Part shown: piece after piece, positions 55,690 to 64,000 of the stretch
Position numbering within the stretch: position 1 is the first letter of the stretch
Layout of the letters: each line of letters starts with the position of its first letter
Made by a program: the position numbers and the translations under genes
Assembly: GCA_030745875.1 (NCBI GenBank)
Contig: JASLNT010000078.1
Location: 1-64,000, forward strand
DNA length: 64,000 bases
Reading direction: 5' to 3'
Origin: Phycisphaerae bacterium
GTDB taxonomy: Bacteria; Planctomycetota; Phycisphaerae; SM23-33
The notes under the pieces: generated by a model
Told to the model about the DNA's origin: nothing
The model's input: only the letters and a program-made list of their open reading frames with translations
Databases searched by the model: none

Positions 55690-57171
55690 TTAACGCCTAG
55701 GCGGCGGTCGTTCGACGGCGCCTATGTCGGCTTTGCCTGGGGTTATTTTGCTCTTGAGAATATCTTGCCCGCCGCTACGCCTTATGGCAAGAGCTTTGTC
55801 GATACATGGCGAGCCGGGCCCGGGGCGGTATCCGGCGAGGGCTTTCATAGTCTTCAGGTCGATTCGACGCGATGTCTTGCCCGGGGCGATAAGTTCCGGA
55901 TCGGCGAGAATTGCTCTGGCGTCCGACTTGTGGGCCGAGATGTTGTAGTAGATGTTGTTTCGGAACTTCAAGTTGATCCCGGTGGACCTGGCGCCCCATT
56001 TCCCGCGGCCTGCGAAGTAGAAGATGTTGTTCTCGAACAGCGTGTTAAGCGGAGTCCTGCCGCCGATAAATACGCTTACGTCGAGGCCCTTCCGCACGTA
56101 ATGCGTGTTGTTGTAGATGTGAATGCCTGTTGCCTCGCGAGCCCGCTCGAAACCGTAGAAATACACGCCCATCGTATCGTTCTGACTGACGTTGTAGCGG
56201 ATGACCACATTGCGGTTGTTCTTCTTCATGATCCCGCAGAACCAGTGATTGTCGTGCGAGTAGTTGTACTGGATGTAAGTATTGACGCACTGGTAATCAG
56301 CATCGAAACCGCCGCGATCAATTCCTCCTTTTCCAACATTCCCGCAGGCCTCGTTGTACTGGATTTTGATCCCGTCGGTATTGAAGCAGAAAATGCTGTG
56401 CCCGGTGCTGTATCGGCTGGAGCGAGCCAGCACATTGCGTTCGTAAATCGCATCCTTGCTGACGCGTGCGATAACGTTATTCCGCCCGGTGTGGTCAATG
56501 AAATTGTCGGCTACGTACACTTTGGTCCACAGGTGGTGGTTTACCGTCTCGTTCTTGCGAAATTCGACACGCCCGCAGTCAGAAGTGTTTCCGATACCCA
56601 CACCCCCCACCCGAACGATTCGGTTATTCGTGATGCGGAGGTCGTGAAACTTCGAGGCCTTCAATTCCTTGATATGGACATGAATCCCGCCGCGCTGCTT
56701 GCCTGCGACCTTTCCGTTGACATCGTGTATGTAGCAATCATTTATGTAAACGTGCCTGTAGGTTCCTTCCTTTCCCTTCGCCAGCACGTAAATCCCGAAC
56801 AGGCTCCCCTGGTCGGCGTCCGTACCGTCGGTGTTCGTAATCTCCAGACCGTTGACTTCCCAATAGGACGGATCTCGCAGCAACAGACCGGCCTGCCGAG
56901 TTCCGCCGGCGTCGATTCGCGGCCGGGCGCCTTTGCCGTACGCGTCAATCCTGATCGGAGCCTTATCGCGACCGCTTCCCGAAGGCGAAAACATCCCGCT
57001 GAACCGCACGCCCCGCTTGAACAGAATCACATCCCCCGGACCAAACATCCCAACCGCGAGCGCGTTAAACCGCTTCTGTGAATCAACACGATACTCCTTC
57101 GCCAGGCACGAAGAGCACAGCACGAAAAGCAGGCCGAGAAAAGCAACGAGAAAACGCCTACAGGATTCCAT
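55690..57171 (-). CDS. Secreted right-handed beta-helix protein (polysaccharide-lyase-like)
   Basis: 493 residues with a signal peptide and many short beta-helix coils ([51 protein letters not shown]), as in pectate-lyase superfamily folds. Which lyase or hydrolase it is cannot be told. AGGAAG precedes the ATG at 57171. It follows the small lipoprotein gene by 7 bases and precedes the rhamnosidase by 19. Confidence 0.82.
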   Translation of the reverse strand: MESCRRFLVAFLGLLFVLCSSCLAKEYRVDSQKRFNALAVGMFGPGDVILFKRGVRFSGMFSPSGSGRDKAPIRIDAYGKGARPRIDAGGTRQAGLLLRDPSYWEVNGLEITNTDGTDADQGSLFGIYVLAKGKEGTYRHVYINDCYIHDVNGKVAGKQRGGIHVHIKELKASKFHDLRITNNRIVRVGGVGIGNTSDCGRVEFRKNETVNHHLWTKVYVADNFIDHTGRNNVIARVSKDAIYERNVLARSSRYSTGHSIFCFNTDGIKIQYNEACGNVGKGGIDRGGFDADYQCVNTYIQYNYSHDNHWFCGIMKKNNRNVVIRYNVSQNDTMGVYFYGFERAREATGIHIYNNTHYVRKGLDVSVFIGGRTPLNTLFENNIFYFAGRGKWGARSTGINLKFRNNIYYNISAHKSDARAILADPELIAPGKTSRRIDLKTMKALAGYRPGPGSPCIDKALAIRRSGGQDILKSKITPGKADIGAVERPPPRR

Positions 57172-57178
57172 GTTCTTC

Positions 57179-57631
57179 CTATCTTGCCTTCTGCAATCTG
57201 AGCACGGGGTTTGGATCGCCATACGCGACGATCACAATCTGCATCTTCCCGTTGTCGAGAGTTCCGCGGCCCCACAGATTGTACATCGATCCGGACACCC
57301 ACCGATATACGTTAACGACCGCCTTGTCCTCCGAGTCGCGCATCCAGGCTCCGCGGATACAGCCCCGCACGCTCCCATCGAAGGCCACCGGCAAGAGGAA
57401 GGAGTGAGGCTCATCGTCCGTAAATTCAATGTACTTCCCCGAATAATATTCCTTGAACTGCGTGCGGAATGCTTCGAGTGTGACATCAGTCCCCGCGCGG
57501 TCCGGGGTGCGAGTAATCGTCTCAACTGTCCCGTCAATGTCAGTTACCGACCACTTGCCCAGCAAGGGATCCGCGCACCCGCAGGCCAACAGGATCAACG
57601 ATATGCAAGATAATAGCGGAAAGTGTCGCAT
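57179..57631 (-). CDS. Small lipoprotein of unknown function
   Basis: 150 residues, lipobox LLACGC, then a compact beta-rich domain (GKWSVTDIDGTVETITRTPD, YYSGKYIEFTDDEPHSF). AGGAG precedes the ATG at 57631. Seven bases upstream of the beta-helix gene, so likely co-transcribed. Confidence 0.72.
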   Translation of the reverse strand: MRHFPLLSCISLILLACGCADPLLGKWSVTDIDGTVETITRTPDRAGTDVTLEAFRTQFKEYYSGKYIEFTDDEPHSFLLPVAFDGSVRGCIRGAWMRDSEDKAVVNVYRWVSGSMYNLWGRGTLDNGKMQIVIVAYGDPNPVLRLQKAR

Positions 57632-57712
57632 CCGGTCTCCTTTCGCCAAGCCAACAATCGCCCTCTCCGGCGAGGATTAGAAAACACCATGTATCGGGTT
57701 GTTCTGCAACGC

Positions 57713-58084
57713 TCACCTTTCAAACGGGCCTCTGACAGAAACAGCGCCGCAGTAAAGACACACGGGATGTCCGCCCATGAGAGTCCGGCCGCATTGGGCG
57801 CAAGGCGGGTTCGCCTGTCTGGTGACCTTACCGTCCAATTTTCCATCGCGGAGGTCAATATCCTGAACCATCCGGGCAAGGTCCTCATCCGCGTATCCGT
57901 GCTTCTCCTTGAGGATATTCCAGAGGGCCTCGGTGATCATGAACAGTTTTTCCACATCAGGACGTGTAACGTCGCTTTGAATACCCCCTCTGGCGGCGCA
58001 GACTTCCGCGTCTTCGGCATCCCGCAACTTATCCTTATCATCTCTATACCATTCCGGCACGGGACGAAAGACACCATCACTCAT
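57713..58084 (-). CDS. Small protein with C-terminal zinc ribbon
   Basis: 123 residues; the C-terminus has CAQCGR and CLYCG, a zinc ribbon. The rest is helical and acidic. AAGGAG precedes the ATG. Function unknown; heads a run of small genes of unknown role. Confidence 0.7.
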   Translation of the reverse strand: MSDGVFRPVPEWYRDDKDKLRDAEDAEVCAARGGIQSDVTRPDVEKLFMITEALWNILKEKHGYADEDLARMVQDIDLRDGKLDGKVTRQANPPCAQCGRTLMGGHPVCLYCGAVSVRGPFER

Positions 58085-58142
58085 AATCGTTTCTCCTTAG
58101 GTCGGGCGTAATCGCTAGATGCCCTTTGTTGCATGTCACCAC

Positions 58143-59339
58143 CTACCGGATTTCATGCCATACCCATACGCCATCTTCGACCATCTTAACATACCCACCG
58201 GGCGGCTTGGAGCCTTTGGGGCCTATTGTTAGACCCCAGTGATCGAAGCCTCCCCCGTACGTCAACTCCAGATACTCCTTCTTGACGTCATATGTCACAT
58301 CAGACGAACCAAGAACTGAAATACATTCCGGTAGTTTCTTATCATCGAGATGGATAATCCAGGACTCTCTTTCTTCAGTTTCGGCGTTTATTTCACTGGA
58401 ACGGTGATACGATTCCATCCATGTACGAATAGCGGGGATATCGACTTTGCTCTTCATTTCCGCGCAGAATTGCTCTGTTTTCCGAACGTATCCGGGAATC
58501 GATAGCCCATAAACACAAACGAATGTGACTGCTAAAGAGCCCGCCGCAAAGGCGTTGCGAAGACTCACCCATATGAACTTACGTTTTGGCGGCCTTGGCT
58601 TACGAACATATGCAATCATGAGCAATAACCAGATAACCAAGGTAATCGTAGGAACCCAGTACAAAATGAATTCCTCCATTGAGCCGGCGATGAACATTAG
58701 GACAAACATACACGTAAGCGGAGACATCAAGAGCCCCATCCAAACAGCTTCCTTTCTTATCTGCCGCCAGGAAATCTGCTCTCCGAGTTTCTCCGCCGCT
58801 CCGGATTGGTCCGTTTCGTTGCTTACTGCAGAAAGATCATCCACAACATGAATTGAATGCAAGCCGCCCTCAGCCATACCGCAATCCGGCGATGATGGTT
58901 TTTGATCGCTCTCTGGTTTCTCAAGCTGCTTAGAGCCCAAGTTCACACCATTAGCCAATGCGATGCCGATGAGAGCGGCGAGATTCTGTAGAAGAGGAAT
59001 ATTGATGAAGGCGTCTCGACCCCACCCGCAGCGGCGAGCGATGAAGAAAGCATCCAGATAAGCCCAGACACCAAATGCCGCAATAGCGGTCCCCGCGACA
59101 AGCAATAGAAGAACACCGCTCACGCGAGCGTTCTGTTTGCGAAAGCACCTGACATGATTCATCAGCATCCCATACGGCAGAATGCTCCAGCACAGCACCC
59201 AGAGAAAGAGAAACCAACTTGCCGCAGCGCGGGGTTGAGTCCACGGTTGCGCCACATAAAACTGGATTCCTGCGGTGAGGACAAAACCGAAGCCCAGAAC
59301 ACCGTAGGCCGTTAGGCTGATTATGTCTCTCGTTTTCAT
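58143..59339 (-). CDS. Multi-pass membrane protein of unknown function
   Basis: 398 residues with three or four N-terminal transmembrane helices (~8-30, 40-62, 74-97, 112-130), a cytoplasmic loop, then two or three more (~195-250, 265-285) and a C-terminal soluble domain of ~110 residues. Not recognised. It lies 20 bases after the next upstream gene, in the same direction. Confidence 0.65.
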   Translation of the reverse strand: MKTRDIISLTAYGVLGFGFVLTAGIQFYVAQPWTQPRAAASWFLFLWVLCWSILPYGMLMNHVRCFRKQNARVSGVLLLLVAGTAIAAFGVWAYLDAFFIARRCGWGRDAFINIPLLQNLAALIGIALANGVNLGSKQLEKPESDQKPSSPDCGMAEGGLHSIHVVDDLSAVSNETDQSGAAEKLGEQISWRQIRKEAVWMGLLMSPLTCMFVLMFIAGSMEEFILYWVPTITLVIWLLLMIAYVRKPRPPKRKFIWVSLRNAFAAGSLAVTFVCVYGLSIPGYVRKTEQFCAEMKSKVDIPAIRTWMESYHRSSEINAETEERESWIIHLDDKKLPECISVLGSSDVTYDVKKEYLELTYGGGFDHWGLTIGPKGSKPPGGYVKMVEDGVWVWHEIR

Positions 59340-59359
59340 TCTCGCATGTAGGCTGTATC

Positions 59360-59962
59360 TTAATCGTAGTCGCTATTGAGGCCCACCAGAATCTCGCCGT
59401 TTTCCTGCTGCTGCAGGACGATCTCCAGCGCTACGGCGCGAGCGAGCAGTTTCGGACAAGTCGAAATGGTCGAAGCCTTATGGTATCTGCGCTGACCGGG
59501 ATCGAAACGCAACTGGGACATCAGATCCCCCAGTTCCCTGGGATCAATATCCTGCGTAAGTCGCCAACTGCGAAAATGGGCGATGGCCTCGCGGAGTCGC
59601 ATTGCCGTCGAATAAACAATCTGCGAAAAAATGTACGCCGGACCAGTGATTCTATGGATCTGCCGCCCCAGCATAAAACCGCTGGCGCTAGTCGGGTTGC
59701 CGCTAGTCGCGTCGACATCCGGGCAGAAAGAACTCTTGTGATACGAGCTCGATTCCTGTTTGGACAGCAGACCAAGCACAAGAAGGACCGCGGCGACGCC
59801 AACCGAAATCCAGAACATGTCGGTATTAGCGGTCAGTGCAAACAGCATCCCATAGATCGGCCAGACCGTCAGAGCGAAACAGACCACCAGCCCCACCGCA
59901 TGCAGAACGAACATCAGCAAATGGTATCGCCACACTCTCTGGACAATATCTTCCGGCTTCAT
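59360..59962 (-). CDS. Membrane protein of unknown function
   Basis: 200 residues with two transmembrane helices near the start (MLMFVLHAVGLVVCFALTV region and FWISVGVAAVLLVLGLL) and a soluble C-terminus. The start at 59962 has GGAG nine bases upstream; an ATG at 59977 lies one base after the upstream gene's stop. Not recognised. Confidence 0.6.
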   Translation of the reverse strand: MKPEDIVQRVWRYHLLMFVLHAVGLVVCFALTVWPIYGMLFALTANTDMFWISVGVAAVLLVLGLLSKQESSSYHKSSFCPDVDATSGNPTSASGFMLGRQIHRITGPAYIFSQIVYSTAMRLREAIAHFRSWRLTQDIDPRELGDLMSQLRFDPGQRRYHKASTISTCPKLLARAVALEIVLQQQENGEILVGLNSDYD

Positions 59963-59978
59963 TGTTTGAGTCTCCATG

Positions 59979-60428
59979 CTAGGGAGCGTATTCTACAAAA
60001 TGGCAGTAGATGATCCCCGTGCTCTCCTCAAACGCCAGGGCGCTTATGAACCCGCCGGTGTCAACATCTCCCGTCTGATTCTTGTAGAAGATCAGCTTCT
60101 TGCCATTCAGGTCCCACGGCGGCCAGGGCTTCATGTCGTCGGGCAAGTCGAACGACGGCGCATCAATCGTGCGGGTGAGTTTGTCGTCGAGAGTCTTCCT
60201 GTAAGTCGGCGAGACCTGCAGTTTCAAATATATGTCGCTTAACAAGATAAGGTTGTTACGCCCTGCTGTGAACTTTGCGTCAGCGGGCAGTTTCAGTTCC
60301 GTGCCCCACTCAAACCAGTCTCGCATGTTCTCATCGGACCCTTCGGTCATATCCGAAATGTCGGAGCATCCGACGGTGAGCACCAGGAATGAACTTAGTA
60401 CAGGCAGTATGATTCGTGTTCTTGTCAT
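59979..60428 (-). CDS. Small lipoprotein of unknown function
   Basis: 149 residues with lipobox LTVGC. The mature part is mixed alpha/beta and acidic. Its stop is one base before the ATG of the next gene, giving a tight operon. Not recognised. Confidence 0.7.
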   Translation of the reverse strand: MTRTRIILPVLSSFLVLTVGCSDISDMTEGSDENMRDWFEWGTELKLPADAKFTAGRNNLILLSDIYLKLQVSPTYRKTLDDKLTRTIDAPSFDLPDDMKPWPPWDLNGKKLIFYKNQTGDVDTGGFISALAFEESTGIIYCHFVEYAP

Positions 60429-60461
60429 GACTGGTATTTCAACTCGGCGGCTCAGGCGCGG

Positions 60462-61076
60462 CTATTGGCGATCGTTTGAGCCTTGCCTACTGGAATTCTT
60501 CTCTTCAAGTTCACTTTCACACTCCGCATAAAGGGAGTCAACTGTCCCCCCAGTTGACTTCCATCGACTAACTACTTCCGTTTCCATTCTTTCCAGGAGG
60601 TCCACTACGTTAAACTTCCAGACGCCATCTTCTCTATAGAAAGTCCACCCCTCCACCTTTGATCCATCCTTCGCCACTATCGTGCAAGTCGCCCTGTCCC
60701 CCGTAACGTCTATGTCATCAATTCTACCGCCCCTCATTCCTTTCTTGGCGTTTTCACCATAGCATGAGACAAAGAAATCCTTGGCTGACATTTCCTTAAG
60801 CGCATCTTCATTGATCCTATCCTTCACGCCCAGATAAGTGATATACGCCATGAGCCCTGTCGCCTTCAGCCTGCGAACATCTTTACTTATCGTCAGTTTC
60901 CTCAGGGTCTCATAATACGCCAAGGTCTTTGAGTCTAACAGCTCGCTTAGCCTTCGGTATTCCTTCGCTCTGAGAGCTTTGTAAGCGTCATTGTACAGAT
61001 CCGTTATTTCGTTTTGATCCTTGCTGCGACACCCGACTATCATCAACGCCGTCATTGCGATCAGTAAACATCTCAT
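60462..61076 (-). CDS. Small lipoprotein with NTF2-like part
   Basis: 204 residues, lipobox MIVGC. Residues ~25-165 read like an NTF2-like/DUF4878-type fold (ITDLYNDAYKALRAKEYRRL, GDRATCTIVAKDGSKVEGWTFYREDGVWKFN). GAGG precedes the ATG. Similar in plan to the gene at 61188, suggesting relatedness. Confidence 0.7.
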   Translation of the reverse strand: MRCLLIAMTALMIVGCRSKDQNEITDLYNDAYKALRAKEYRRLSELLDSKTLAYYETLRKLTISKDVRRLKATGLMAYITYLGVKDRINEDALKEMSAKDFFVSCYGENAKKGMRGGRIDDIDVTGDRATCTIVAKDGSKVEGWTFYREDGVWKFNVVDLLERMETEVVSRWKSTGGTVDSLYAECESELEEKNSSRQGSNDRQ

Positions 61077-61187
61077 TCAGCGCCTCATTTCAATTTCGGG
61101 GTTAAGCTCGCCGAGGCGCAGGCCCCGGAAAAGCGTGTTGTTACGTCCCGATCGTCTGCTTGACCGACCTTATTATCTCGCCGAGAA

Positions 61188-61877
61188 TCACCTGCCCGAA
61201 GACCTGAGGGCGTCTTCGACCCGCTCGTCCAGTTCGTCGGCCCGGATGGCTCCGGAACGGACGTCGCCTACTATCGTTCGCAACTGAAGCGTCGCCACCT
61301 GTACGAAACGGATGTTCGTTCTGCACCACTCGCGCGCTTCGGCGTCGAGCGGTTTTTCTGCTGATGAAACGAGAAACCATCTCCCATCTGTCCGCTTCAA
61401 CGTCGCGTTATAGGTAGTGGTCTGCCTTTCGGACTCCCTGTCCGTCCATGTGACGCGAGCGGAATCTCCATTTCTCTCTATAGGAGCCTTGAGAAACCGG
61501 GACGTGTCGAAGAATATGATCCCGCCCTTGACCCCCTTCAGGGTTGCAGTGGCCCTTTCCCCGTAAACCGCAACCGCCGCCCTGCGCAGATTCGCCTGGG
61601 CGACAAGGTAATCAAATCGACTCTCCATCAACGCCCTCTCCATGCCCTGGAGCTTGTGGCAGGCGTGAAAACTCGCGGGCTTGTTGTTCTCGACCGCGAA
61701 GTACATTCTCTCCAGAAGAGCCCGCGGGTTCTCGGCTCCGAGCAGAAGGGCGCCTTTGGGTGTCGGGTCGAGAGTTGTCGTATTCGGCGAGGGCGGTTTG
61801 TCGCAACCGCAGAGAACCAGCAACAGCGCCGCAAGTACGCTTACAGCCGTCATGACAATGATGTTCTGACCGGTCAT
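61188..61877 (-). CDS. Small lipoprotein with NTF2-like part
   Basis: 229 residues, lipobox LVLCGC. The mature part again has the helix then curved-sheet pattern of NTF2-like proteins (NPRALLERMYFAVENNKPASF, ATLKRTDGRWFLVSSAEKPL). GGAG precedes the ATG at 61877. It follows the sulfatase gene by 30 bases. Confidence 0.7.
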   Translation of the reverse strand: MTGQNIIVMTAVSVLAALLLVLCGCDKPPSPNTTTLDPTPKGALLLGAENPRALLERMYFAVENNKPASFHACHKLQGMERALMESRFDYLVAQANLRRAAVAVYGERATATLKGVKGGIIFFDTSRFLKAPIERNGDSARVTWTDRESERQTTTYNATLKRTDGRWFLVSSAEKPLDAEAREWCRTNIRFVQVATLQLRTIVGDVRSGAIRADELDERVEDALRSSGR

Positions 61878-61907
61878 GTCACTCCAATCCAACAATGTTC
61901 GCCGGGA

Positions 61908-63317
61908 TCACGGTTTAACGGTTTGATATCCGTCGTGGAGCATCTTCGCCAGTGACGCTACGAGTTTCTTGTTCTCCGGGTCCTCTGCGATGTTGACGTT
62001 CTCCGACGGGTCGGCCTTCAGGTCGTAGAGCATTCTCTCACCGTTCTTGAATTCGGCGTAGTTGTGACGATCGGTGATCAGGCTTACCGCCGGTCCGTAC
62101 TTGGAGAAAACAGCCTTCTTCCAAGGGCGATCCGGTTCCTTGAGCAGCGGTGCGAAGCTCGTTCCCTGGAGGGTCTTGTTGGCGGTCTTGACTCCGGCAA
62201 GTTCGCACAGGCTGGGGTAGATATCCACAAATTCGACCAGCCGTTCGCTTTCCTGACCGCCCTTGAATCCGGGCGCCGAGACTATCATCGGAGAATTGGT
62301 CGCCAGATGCATCACGTTGTGCTTGCCCCAGAAGTTGTGCTCGCCGAGATGCCACCCATGATCGCCCCAGAGGATTACGATAGTGCTGTCGGCCAGGCCA
62401 AGTTCGTCGAGCGTGCGCATCACCCTTCCGACCTGGGCGTCGACATAACTTACACACGCATAATAGCCATGCCGCCCGGCCGCGTGCCACGCATCGCTGT
62501 TGTACTTCATATTACGGTTGTGATAACTGTGGATTTCCCCGGAGCCCTTCAGCATTTTCGGCGCGTTTTTCGGGCGGTCGCGGTTATCGGCAAGAGCGAT
62601 CTTTTTCCGATCGTACATGTCCCAGTATTTCTTGGGCGCGTAGAACGGGAGGTGCGGTTTGTAGAATCCGCACGCCAGGAAGAAGGGCTTTCCGGACTTC
62701 TTCATGTTCTTCAGATCCCGGATCGTTTTGTCGGCGGTCTGTCCGTCGCCATAAGCGTTGTCGGGCACATCGGGACCTTCAAACCACGGGCCGCGTTTCT
62801 TCCTGCCGCCGATCATTTTTTTCGATTCCGGATCGAGACAGACGGCGCCGCCGATTTTCGACCTCCAGGCGCGCTGGCTCCAACTGCGTTTCTCCGTATC
62901 GTCGCGGTGGTGGAATATCTTACCGTTGGATATGCAGTGATACCCGTTCTTGCGAAACTCCTCGGGCAGCGTCACGGCGCCAGGAGCGTCCTTCTGGGCA
63001 TGGGTGTAGTAGTTCAGGAAGCGTTTCGGCGTCGGGCGCAAGCCGGTCAGCAGACTGGCGCGCGAAGCCCCACAGACAGCAACCTGGCAGTAGGCGCGGT
63101 TGAAAACGGTTCCGCCCGCGGCCAGTTTGTCGATATTGGGCGACTTGATCCACTTGTGCCCGTAACAGCCCAGTTCGGGACGGAGATCGTCAACGGCGAT
63201 GAACAGCACGTTGAGTTTCTTAGCGGGTTTGGCGGCGCGGACCAATCCGGGCGCCAAAGCCCCGGCTGCGAGCAGTCCGGTCGTTTTCAGGAAATTGCGT
63301 CGATTATGTCGCTTCAT
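61908..63317 (-). CDS. Iduronate-2-sulfatase-like sulfatase, Tat-exported
   Basis: 469 residues. Twin-arginine signal NRRNFLKTTG. The metal-binding VDDLRPELGCYG and GDHGWHLGEHNFWGKH are of the iduronate-2-sulfatase type. C82 lies in CGASR rather than the usual CxPSR, so it needs a maturase that accepts alanine. GGAGAG precedes the ATG. Next to an NPCBM/discoidin protein. Confidence 0.9.
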   Translation of the reverse strand: MKRHNRRNFLKTTGLLAAGALAPGLVRAAKPAKKLNVLFIAVDDLRPELGCYGHKWIKSPNIDKLAAGGTVFNRAYCQVAVCGASRASLLTGLRPTPKRFLNYYTHAQKDAPGAVTLPEEFRKNGYHCISNGKIFHHRDDTEKRSWSQRAWRSKIGGAVCLDPESKKMIGGRKKRGPWFEGPDVPDNAYGDGQTADKTIRDLKNMKKSGKPFFLACGFYKPHLPFYAPKKYWDMYDRKKIALADNRDRPKNAPKMLKGSGEIHSYHNRNMKYNSDAWHAAGRHGYYACVSYVDAQVGRVMRTLDELGLADSTIVILWGDHGWHLGEHNFWGKHNVMHLATNSPMIVSAPGFKGGQESERLVEFVDIYPSLCELAGVKTANKTLQGTSFAPLLKEPDRPWKKAVFSKYGPAVSLITDRHNYAEFKNGERMLYDLKADPSENVNIAEDPENKKLVASLAKMLHDGYQTVKP

Positions 63318-63352
63318 TTTCTCTCCAGTCGAATTACTTGGGCTCGGGTGGG

Positions 63353-64000
63353 TTACTTACTGCCTTTTAGAATAAGCTTGGCATCCACCCAGTCGCCGTG
63401 ATCGTCCTTGCTCCCATCGCCGCCATCGAGCAGCACCAGACGCAGTTTCTTCACGCCCTTGATATTCAGGTCCATTAACTGCTTGACGCTCTTACCGGTC
63501 TGATTCGGGCTTTCGAAGACCAACTTGCCGTCAGCATAGACGCGGAACATCACAGACCCGCCCTCGCCGACTTCATCGTCCACGCCCACATGCCCGGTGA
63601 GTTTATCCCAGCTTCCGTCAAGATCATAGACCAGTTCGCTGCCCGAAAGCACGCCAACGCCCTTCTTGTAAGCCTGTCCGTTAACTTTGATTGGCTTACC
63701 GCCTACGGACTTGTCGTTGCTGTACTTGCCTTTTACCGATGACGGTTTCAGGTCGCTGAGATAGACGATCTTGTCGGGCAGCGGTTTGGCTTTCAGATCG
63801 CGGAACACTTCGAACTCGGCGGCTGAGGCGAATGTCTTGCCCACGTGGCTGCTGAGGATCCTGAGCCTGACGTACTCGCCCCATACCGCCGGGAAACTGA
63901 CCTTCTGCATCTCTTTGATGCGTTTGAAACCACCGGTGAGCACAGGCTTGCCGAAATCATCTTTGCGGCGGCTGACATAGATTTCATACTTGTCGATCAA
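63353..64000 (-). CDS. Partial: discoidin plus NPCBM-domain protein, cut by window edge
   Basis: The C-terminal 215 residues of a larger gene that runs off the right end. Residues ~1-70 look like a discoidin (F5/8 type C) domain (GEYVRLRILSSHVGKTFASAAEFEVF) and ~75-213 an NPCBM domain (YLSDLKPSSVKGKYSNDKS, GVGVLSGSELVYDL, KLRLVLLDGGDG), both sugar-binding. The catalytic part, if any, lies beyond the window. It stops 35 bases before the sulfatase gene on the same strand, so both may be one operon. Confidence 0.8.
   Translation of the reverse strand: MIDKYEIYVSRRKDDFGKPVLTGGFKRIKEMQKVSFPAVWGEYVRLRILSSHVGKTFASAAEFEVFRDLKAKPLPDKIVYLSDLKPSSVKGKYSNDKSVGGKPIKVNGQAYKKGVGVLSGSELVYDLDGSWDKLTGHVGVDDEVGEGGSVMFRVYADGKLVFESPNQTGKSVKQLMDLNIKGVKKLRLVLLDGGDGSKDDHGDWVDAKLILKGSK

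Noticed and set aside
55600-57081. 493-residue plus-strand open frame
   Set aside because: Antisense shadow of the beta-helix gene.
62064-63401. 445-residue plus-strand open frame
   Set aside because: Antisense shadow of the sulfatase at 61908-63317.

Overview
The window looks like a chromosomal stretch of a heterotrophic, probably marine, member of the Planctomycetota (Phycisphaerae-like is my best guess, from gene content only). The reasons are four sulfatase or sulfatase-style degradation loci, three PEP-CTERM proteins, a HzsA-related multihaem protein, a tungsten aldehyde oxidoreductase, a GH50-type agarase, a GH106-type rhamnosidase, a deoxyhypusine-synthase-like protein, and many small lipoproteins and zinc-ribbon proteins. 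Base composition is moderately GC-rich, with AT-rich islands at about 26.2-27.0, 32.1-32.3 and 42.8-43.1 kb.

Layout. 0-9 kb: a 5'-broken cytochrome-like gene, an AOR plus class II aldolase operon with its own sigma-70 promoter, then on the other strand a secreted glycosidase-like protein and an SGNH/sialate-O-acetylesterase-like protein. 9-21 kb: a membrane-anchored NlpC/P60-like protein, a five-motif Spy/CpxP-like protein, a deoxyhypusine-synthase-like protein, a cold-shock protein with terminator, a 1773-residue zinc-ribbon/TPR/repeat protein, and a chagasin plus YbaY fusion. 21-25 kb: tRNA-Pro(GGG) next to a tiny att-like remnant with a broken four-helix-bundle gene; a sigma-54 activator transcribed divergently from an alternative sigma factor, with three identical-format palindromes and a sigma-54 promoter between them; then tRNA-Ala(GGC).

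24.9-30.7 kb is a complete small integrative element in tRNA-Ala: 43-bp attL/attR (one mismatch), a tyrosine integrase, candidate arm-type sites near both ends, an unknown AT-rich gene, an ArsR-type regulator and two paralogous HAF-repeat PEP-CTERM proteins. The original tRNA terminator was pushed to the far end of the element. 30.7-39.5 kb is housekeeping: ispE, purA-uppS-cdsA (4-nt overlaps), a secreted PEP-CTERM metalloprotease, ribosomal protein S1 and a bacteriohaemerythrin. 39.5-43 kb: a sulfatase and a five-gene phage-like cassette (Cys-rich protein, Cys/His protein, membrane/coiled-coil protein, lipoprotein, DUF1353). 43-64 kb is dominated by polysaccharide breakdown: GH50-like agarase plus sulfatase, glpD, a PIG-L deacetylase with a glucosamine-6-phosphate-isomerase-like protein, GH106-like rhamnosidase, a beta-helix protein, a run of small lipoprotein/membrane genes of unknown role, another sulfatase, and the 3' part of an NPCBM/discoidin protein cut by the window edge.

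How they may work together: sulfatases remove sulfate from algal galactans or fucans, GH50/GH106/beta-helix enzymes cut the backbone and side chains, and the AOR-aldolase pair could deal with deoxysugar phosphates and the resulting aldehydes. This is inference from families and position, not shown by the sequence. The most distinctive regulatory unit is the sigma-54 activator / palindromes / sigma-54 promoter / sigma-factor arrangement at 21.9-24.7 kb.
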